From JBCBTJ01 sp964597685 (GTDB lineage Bacteria > Pseudomonadota > Alphaproteobacteria > Caulobacterales > Hyphomonadaceae): a stretch of 9,580 bases of DNA. Shown here piece after piece: positions 5,850 through 9,580 of the stretch. A model generated the notes under the pieces. The model was not told the DNA's origin. It saw only the letters and a list, made by a program, of their open reading frames with translations, and made no database searches. The position numbers were made by a program, and so were the translations under genes. The DNA is taken from NCBI GenBank assembly GCA_964597685.1, contig CAZQZC010000098.1, positions 1 to 9,580 on the forward strand, given 5' to 3'. Numbering within the stretch: the stretch's first letter is position 1; each line of letters begins with the position of its first letter.

Positions 5850-6878
5850 ATGCCGTTCCGAGAACAACATATCGAACACTTCACAACGCTTTCGAGCTTG
5901 AAGACGCCGCGCGTCATCCGCCTCGTCTCGTTGTTGCTCACGCTGGCCGTGGCGGGTGCGATTGTTTTCCTGATCAAGACGCCATGGGTCCAAACCACCG
6001 CCGGCGCCGGCGCTGTGACGGCCCTTAATCCGAACGACCGCCAACAGGACATCAACGCCTTGGTCTCAGGACGGATCGAGGAATGGTTCGTGCGCGACGG
6101 CAGTATAGTCGCTAAGGGCGACCCGATCGTGCGGATCGTCGACAACGACCCCCAATTGATCGATCGCCTTCAAGCCGAACGGATGCAGGTGGAGGCGCAG
6201 CTGCGCGCAGCCCGCAATGGTTTGGCGACCGCAGAGCTCGATCAATCTCGGATGCAGGACTTGTTCGAAGCCGGCCTCGCCGCGCGGCGCGACTACGAAC
6301 AGGCGCAAATCCGCGTCCAGGAGTTCAAGGGGCGTGTGGCTGAAGCCGCCGCCAATCTCAATCGCGTGGACGTCAACCTGTCTCGCCAGTCGGTCCAGGT
6401 TGTCGAAGCCCCGCGCGACGGCGTCATTCTCAGCGTCAACGCCGGCGACGCGGCCACCTATGTGACGGCCGGCGACATTCTGGCGACGTTTGTTCCGGAG
6501 GCCCCTGAACGTGTGATTGAGATCTTCGTCGACGGCCGCGACATCGCCCTCGTTCAACCCGGCGCCATGGCCAGAATCCAGTTCGAGGGCTGGCCTGCTG
6601 TACAATTCAGCGGCTGGCCGTCCGTCGCGGTGGGCACGTTTGGCGGCTTGGTCCAGGCTGTGGATCCATCAGCTCAGCCGAATGGCAGATTTCGCGTCCT
6701 GATTTCAGAAGACCCCAATGAGCCGCATCCTTGGCCCGACGAACGCTATGTACGCTTTGGAGCGACTGTGCGAGCATGGATCCAGTTGGAGACAGTTCCC
6801 GTGGGCTACGAATTATGGCGCCAGCTAAACAATTTCCCGCCGCAACTTCCCGAAGCAGCGGCGACCCAAAGCGGATAA
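5850..6878 (+). CDS. HlyD-family periplasmic adaptor (membrane fusion protein)
   Basis: A 342-residue adaptor expected to link the inner-membrane subunit to the TolC-like channel across the periplasm. A short cytoplasmic N-terminus is followed by one membrane helix (about 23-43). The first lipoyl half is at about 69-97 (A-L-V-S-G-R-I...V-R-D-G-S-I-V-A-K-G-D-P-I). An alpha-helical coiled-coil hairpin follows (about 98-182), the second lipoyl half is at 184-214 (V-E-A-P-R-D-G-V-I...V-T-A-G-D-I), and a beta-barrel region follows from about 222 (V-I-E-I-F-V-D-G-R-D). The aromatic, proline-rich C-terminus (WPDERYVRFGATVRAWI, then YELWRQLNNFPP) appears typical of a particular adaptor subfamily, from memory. 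The start ATG follows a GGAGAGGG ribosome-binding site inside the end of the preceding gene and lies 3 bases after its stop, so translation is probably coupled. The hairpin is shorter than in E. coli HlyD. Confidence 0.92.
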   Translation: MPFREQHIEHFTTLSSLKTPRVIRLVSLLLTLAVAGAIVFLIKTPWVQTTAGAGAVTALNPNDRQQDINALVSGRIEEWFVRDGSIVAKGDPIVRIVDNDPQLIDRLQAERMQVEAQLRAARNGLATAELDQSRMQDLFEAGLAARRDYEQAQIRVQEFKGRVAEAAANLNRVDVNLSRQSVQVVEAPRDGVILSVNAGDAATYVTAGDILATFVPEAPERVIEIFVDGRDIALVQPGAMARIQFEGWPAVQFSGWPSVAVGTFGGLVQAVDPSAQPNGRFRVLISEDPNEPHPWPDERYVRFGATVRAWIQLETVPVGYELWRQLNNFPPQLPEAAATQSG

Positions 6879-6883
6879 ATCCA

Positions 6884-8332
6884 ATGCGCGCCCTCTTCGC
6901 CGCGATCGGCGCGGCCCTGGCGTGTGCGGCTCCAAGCGCAGCACAGCCTGCCAATTCTGCGTTGGATGATGACATTACGGCGGAAGGGCCCTTGCTGCCG
7001 GGCGAGGTTCTCGCGAATTCAGCGACAAGCTTTCCCGATATTCTTGTCAGCTTCGCGAATGAAGCCGCGGCGGAAGGCGACGTTCAAGCCGCCGCGGGCG
7101 CGTTCGATCTCGTTTTCAAGGCGGACGGCTTTGACCGGGTCACGGGCTTCTGGACCGGGGCCATCCTAAACACGGAGGTGCGCCAAAACCTGCGCCAGTT
7201 CGGCGCAACAGTCTTTGGCGGATATCGCATCTCCGACGGCACGTTCCCGATCTACGAGGACATCAATTTCACCAATACCGGCGGGGAGTTTAAAGTCGGG
7301 GCCTTGTTCTCGCTCCTGCGTGATCGATCCATCGATCAACGCCGTTTCCAAGTCGCCGACGCCGCCCTCGCCTCGTCCCAGGCGAGTTTGGAAGTGGTCC
7401 TCACCCAGGTCGGCGTTCAGCAAAAGGCGCTGAACGCCTATTGGCGCTGGGTGGCCGCGGGCCGGGAATTGCAGGTCTATCGCGGCCTGCTTGAGATCGC
7501 CGAGGCGCGCGAAGCGGGCCTCGAGGAGCAAGTTCGCAAGGGCGCGCAGCCCGAAATCGCGGTCGTTGAAAATCAACAGAACATTATCCGGCGCCAGGTT
7601 CTCGTCGCTCAAGCGGAGCGGAACTTCGCCGTCGCGGCGAATGCGTTGTCGTTTTATCTCCGCGATCCATTCGGCGGCTTGATCACGCCGGAACTCGACC
7701 GATTGCCGGATGAGTCCAACCTCGCCCCATTGCAGGCCGCCGGATATGGCGGCCCGCCGGTCGGCGACCTTTTGGCCAATCGCCCCGAATTGCGCAGCTT
7801 ACGCGTCGCCATTGAACGGGCGGAGAACAAGGTGGCCCTCAGCGAGAACACGCTGAAACCGAAGCTTGATCTGAACTTTGAAGTGTCGCGGGACGTCGGC
7901 GAAATCGCTGAAGGCGGCATATCGCGCGACTCGACCGATACAATCATTGGGTTCGAGTTCTCCGTCCCCCTTCAAAGGCGTCAAGCGCGCGGAAAGTTGG
8001 CGCGCGCAGACGCCGAATTGCGCGCCGCCCGGCTGCGTGAACAGCGCGTAGAGGATCAGATCGAAGTCGAATTGCGCAACATCTTGGTCGATCTCAATGC
8101 GGCGCTGGCCCTGCTCGATCTTGCTGACGGCGAGGTCGCCCAATCGGAGGCCATGGTCGAGGCCGAGCGCACGCGCTTCTCCCTCGGCGCAAGCGATTTC
8201 TTCCTCGTCAATTTGCGCGAAGAGCGCGCCGCCGACGCCCGAATCCGCGCCATCCGCGCCGAACTGAACGGCCGCGTGGCGCGCACCAGCTACGATGCGG
8301 CGACAATCAATATGACGGCTCTAGGCTTATAG
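6884..8332 (+). CDS. TolC-family outer-membrane efflux/secretion protein
   Basis: A 482-residue outer-membrane factor, the usual TolC-family length, completing the tripartite conduit. The ATG at 6884 is chosen because it is 5 bases after the adaptor stop and opens a signal peptide (MRALFAAIGAALACAAPSAA, likely cleaved before Gln21); upstream in-frame starts would lie inside the adaptor gene. The sequence has the two-fold OEP repeat: first half about 95-262, with alternating long amphipathic helices (155-255), and second half about 295-475 (N-R-P-E-L-R-S-L, then L-K-P-K-L-D-L-N-F-E-V, F-E-F-S-V-P-L, R-G-K-L-A-R-A-D-A-E-L). RFSLGASDFFLVNLREE near 431-447 matches the conserved RF-x-x-G-x-x-x-x-x-x-V-L/N motif before the last helix. 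It forms an operon with the two upstream genes. A non-canonical lipidation at Cys14 is possible but less likely. Confidence 0.93.
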   Translation: MRALFAAIGAALACAAPSAAQPANSALDDDITAEGPLLPGEVLANSATSFPDILVSFANEAAAEGDVQAAAGAFDLVFKADGFDRVTGFWTGAILNTEVRQNLRQFGATVFGGYRISDGTFPIYEDINFTNTGGEFKVGALFSLLRDRSIDQRRFQVADAALASSQASLEVVLTQVGVQQKALNAYWRWVAAGRELQVYRGLLEIAEAREAGLEEQVRKGAQPEIAVVENQQNIIRRQVLVAQAERNFAVAANALSFYLRDPFGGLITPELDRLPDESNLAPLQAAGYGGPPVGDLLANRPELRSLRVAIERAENKVALSENTLKPKLDLNFEVSRDVGEIAEGGISRDSTDTIIGFEFSVPLQRRQARGKLARADAELRAARLREQRVEDQIEVELRNILVDLNAALALLDLADGEVAQSEAMVEAERTRFSLGASDFFLVNLREERAADARIRAIRAELNGRVARTSYDAATINMTALGL

Positions 8333-8365
8333 AGGCCAAATCGCATGTTGCGGCGGTAACAAGAA

Positions 8366-8455
8366 TGGCGGAGAGGATGGGATTCGAACCCACGATACGC
8401 GTCAACGTATACGCCCTTAGCAGGGGCGCGCCTTCAGCCACTCGGCCACCTCTCC
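8366..8455 (-). tRNA. tRNA-Ser(GCU), CCA encoded
   Basis: On the minus strand the acceptor arm GGAGAGG (8449-8455) pairs with CCTCTCC (8370-8376), followed by discriminator G (8369) and an encoded CCA (8366-8368). The T-loop GGTTCGAATCC is present. The anticodon loop CTGCTAA carries GCT (8419-8421), reading AGC/AGU serine codons. A long variable arm between the anticodon and T stems (CGTATACGTTGACGCGTATCG region) confirms the class II serine type. Its 3' end faces the 3' end of the TolC-family gene, which is convergent and 33 bases away. Confidence 0.97.
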
Positions 8456-8581
8456 GCGAGCCGCGATGTGAAGCATTTTCATCGCCGGGCCGCAAGCCGC
8501 GAACCTGTGGAACCCACGTATATGGGACGCTCTCGAGGCTGGATAGACTGATCACGTCAGCAATCCCATAGTGAGGCGCGC
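8456..8581. other. Divergent intergenic region between tRNA-Ser and the DUF2189 gene
   Basis: This 126-base region must contain the promoters for the tRNA (minus) and for the DUF2189 gene (plus). On the minus strand TTGCGG, 17 bases, then TTCACA, a few bases before the tRNA, is a possible but poor promoter. On the plus side GTGAGG, ending 5 bases before ATG 8582, is a plausible ribosome-binding site. No RNA gene or repeat is evident. Confidence 0.3.
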
Positions 8582-9367
8582 ATGGGTGCGATGGTTGAGC
8601 CAGACCGGGCGAACACGCTGCCCGAGGTCGCCGAGATCAATCTCGGCGCGCCATTGCGCTGGCTCAAGGGCGGATGGGGCGATTTCTGGCGTGCGGCGGG
8701 GCCTTGCCTCGCCTACGGGGCGGTCCTGGCGCTCACAAGCGCCGCCTTTTTCGCTGGGCTCGCTCTGACTGGACAGGTCAATTGGTTCATGGCGCTCGCC
8801 GGCGGCTTCTTCTTCGTGGCGCCCATGCTGGCGATGGGGCTCTACGAAGCGGGACGCCTTTTGGAGGCGGGGCGGACGCCCAAACTCAGCGATATGATCC
8901 TTGTGCGAACGGCCTCGACGCGCGATCTCGCTTATCTCGGCCTCGCCTTGGCGCTCGTTTACTTCTTCTGGGGCCGAATGGCGCAATTGATCTACGCCCT
9001 GTCGACCTACCAAGTGCACGAAACACCGGCGGAATTCTTCACCTTCATGGTCGGCGACCCCGATGGACGCATGATGGCGCTGATTGGCGCCGCGATCGGC
9101 GGCGTGATCGCCTTTGCGGCGTTTTGCCTGGTCGCCGTCTCCGCCCCCATGCTGCTGCAGCGGCGGACCGACGTTTTCATTGCGACGATCACCAGCGTGC
9201 GGGCCGTTGCGAAGAACCCGGCGCCCATGCTCCTTTGGGCCGTCTTGATCGCCGCGCTGACGGCGGCGGGCATCGCAACGGCCTGTCTCGGCCTGGTCGT
9301 GGTGTTTCCCGTGATAGGCCTCGCCTCCTGGCGGGCCTATCGAGATCTTGTTCCCAACGCCGCCTAG
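8582..9367 (+). CDS. DUF2189-family multi-pass membrane protein
   Basis: A 261-residue integral membrane protein of unknown function. It matches the DUF2189 pattern: an N-terminal soluble stretch ending in P-L-R-W-L-K-G-G-W-G-D-F, then hydrophobic segments near 42-62, 68-88, 116-135, 163-190 and a long one at 214-246 that may be two helices. F-V-A-P-M-L-A-M-G-L-Y-E-A-G-R (78-92), V-S-A-P-M-L-L-Q-R-R (186-195) and V-F-P-V-I-G-L-A-S-W-R-A-Y-R (241-254) are characteristic family segments. The family is widespread in alphaproteobacteria without an assigned role. The ATG at 8582 has GTGAGG upstream; the in-frame ATG at 8591 (M-V-E-P) is an alternative. Its stop TAG (9365-9367) overlaps the stop of the convergent hpd gene within a shared CTAG, and a strong hairpin begins 9 bases later. 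Confidence 0.85.
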   Translation: MGAMVEPDRANTLPEVAEINLGAPLRWLKGGWGDFWRAAGPCLAYGAVLALTSAAFFAGLALTGQVNWFMALAGGFFFVAPMLAMGLYEAGRLLEAGRTPKLSDMILVRTASTRDLAYLGLALALVYFFWGRMAQLIYALSTYQVHETPAEFFTFMVGDPDGRMMALIGAAIGGVIAFAAFCLVAVSAPMLLQRRTDVFIATITSVRAVAKNPAPMLLWAVLIAALTAAGIATACLGLVVVFPVIGLASWRAYRDLVPNAA

Positions 9368-9580
9368 GCCGTCGGCGCGGCGTCCAGGACGCCGCGTCGG
9401 ATCTGGTCGAGTTCGATCGATTCGAATAGGGCTTTGAAATTGCCCTCGCCGAAGCCTTCATTGCCCTTGCGCTGGATGATCTCGAAGAAGATCGGGCCGA
9501 TGGCGTTCGCGGTGAAGATCTGCAACAGCAGCCCTTGGTCCTTGCTCGGCGCGCCGTCGAGCAGAATGCGGTTGGCCTGC
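9364..9580 (-). CDS. hpd: 4-hydroxyphenylpyruvate dioxygenase, C-terminal end (5' part off window)
   Basis: The last 71 codons plus stop (TAG, 9366-9364) of HPPD, a non-haem Fe(II) dioxygenase that converts 4-hydroxyphenylpyruvate to homogentisate in tyrosine breakdown. The visible part contains DQGLLLQIFTANAIGPIFFE followed by IIQRKGNEGFGEGNFKALFE, the hallmark C-terminus of the family. The Glu of F-F-E-I-I-Q-R is the third iron ligand of the His-His-Glu triad, and it is intact. The final S-I-E-L-D-Q-I-R-R-G-V-L plus a short D-A-A-P-T-A tail ends the protein at the usual point. The end of the gene is a hairpin (9376-9396), and the stop overlaps that of the convergent DUF2189 gene. The start and any further homogentisate-pathway genes lie beyond the right edge. 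Confidence 0.96.
   Translation of the reverse strand, partial: QANRILLDGAPSKDQGLLLQIFTANAIGPIFFEIIQRKGNEGFGEGNFKALFESIELDQIRRGVLDAAPTA
9376..9396. terminator. Strong hairpin in the 3' end of hpd, just past the DUF2189 stop
   Basis: CGCGGCGTCC (9376-9385) and GGACGCCGCG (9387-9396) are perfect 10-bp reverse complements around a single A, so in practice a 9-bp stem with a CAG loop. It lies inside the final codons of hpd, 9 bases after the DUF2189 stop. There is no T-tract on either side. With no intergenic space between the convergent genes, this stem could act as a transcript 3' boundary or a pause site for both strands. Function is inferred from position only. Confidence 0.4.

Noticed and set aside
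8366..8388. tRNA-Ser 3' end as an attachment site
   Set aside because: No direct repeat of the tRNA 3' segment and no integrase gene are visible in the window; the 'ttcgaa' match near 9419 is only a few bases long.
1..9580. CRISPR array, insertion sequence or tandem repeat
   Set aside because: Nothing with regularly spaced direct repeats, transposase motifs or terminal inverted repeats was seen on either strand.

Overview
This is a GC-rich, gene-dense bacterial chromosome segment. Several things point to an alphaproteobacterium, perhaps near the Caulobacterales, Maricaulales or Parvularculales: the compact gene order, the style of the DusA, YiaD-like and HPPD proteins, a tRNA-Ser with encoded CCA, and a 'tcatcccggc...gccggga' palindromic intergenic repeat. 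The assignment to a group is inference; no marker gene in the window settles it.

Layout. Positions 1-1026 (minus) hold a partial gene for a TIR-domain protein with one membrane helix. It runs off the left edge, and its last visible codons pass through a pair of REP-like palindromes. It lies 64 bases downstream of dusA (1091-2143, minus), a tRNA-dihydrouridine synthase. Upstream of dusA is a YiaD-like OmpA-family lipoprotein gene (2207-2878, minus), with a hairpin terminator between the two. Next is a LysR-family regulator of the OxyR type (3012-3914, minus). It is transcribed divergently from a three-gene plus-strand operon (4077-8332): an ABC-exporter-like membrane protein, an HlyD-type periplasmic adaptor and a TolC-family outer-membrane protein. 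After the operon come a convergent tRNA-Ser(GCU) gene (8366-8455, minus), a six-helix-type DUF2189 membrane protein (8582-9367, plus), and the 3' end of hpd, 4-hydroxyphenylpyruvate dioxygenase (9364 to the right edge, minus). The DUF2189 and hpd stop codons overlap in a shared CTAG.

The centrepiece is the operon at 4077-8332. It has the parts list of a type I secretion or tripartite efflux machine, but the ABC subunit appears to have lost every catalytic motif of its nucleotide-binding domain. Walker A, Q-loop, signature, Walker B and its Glu, and the H-loop His are all replaced, while the reading frame, membrane helices and NBD fold pattern are kept. It therefore looks like a pseudo-ATPase in an otherwise complete envelope-spanning conduit. 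The divergent regulator aligns with OxyR but lacks both redox cysteines (Arg and Ala instead). A perfect dyad with the OxyR-type core ATAG-N7-CTAT overlaps the regulator's own start codon. Together these suggest a self-contained, locally regulated export module whose energy source and inducing signal are both non-canonical. No cargo gene is visible. The flanking genes are ordinary housekeeping genes, apart from the TIR protein, which may be a cell-death or defence effector.
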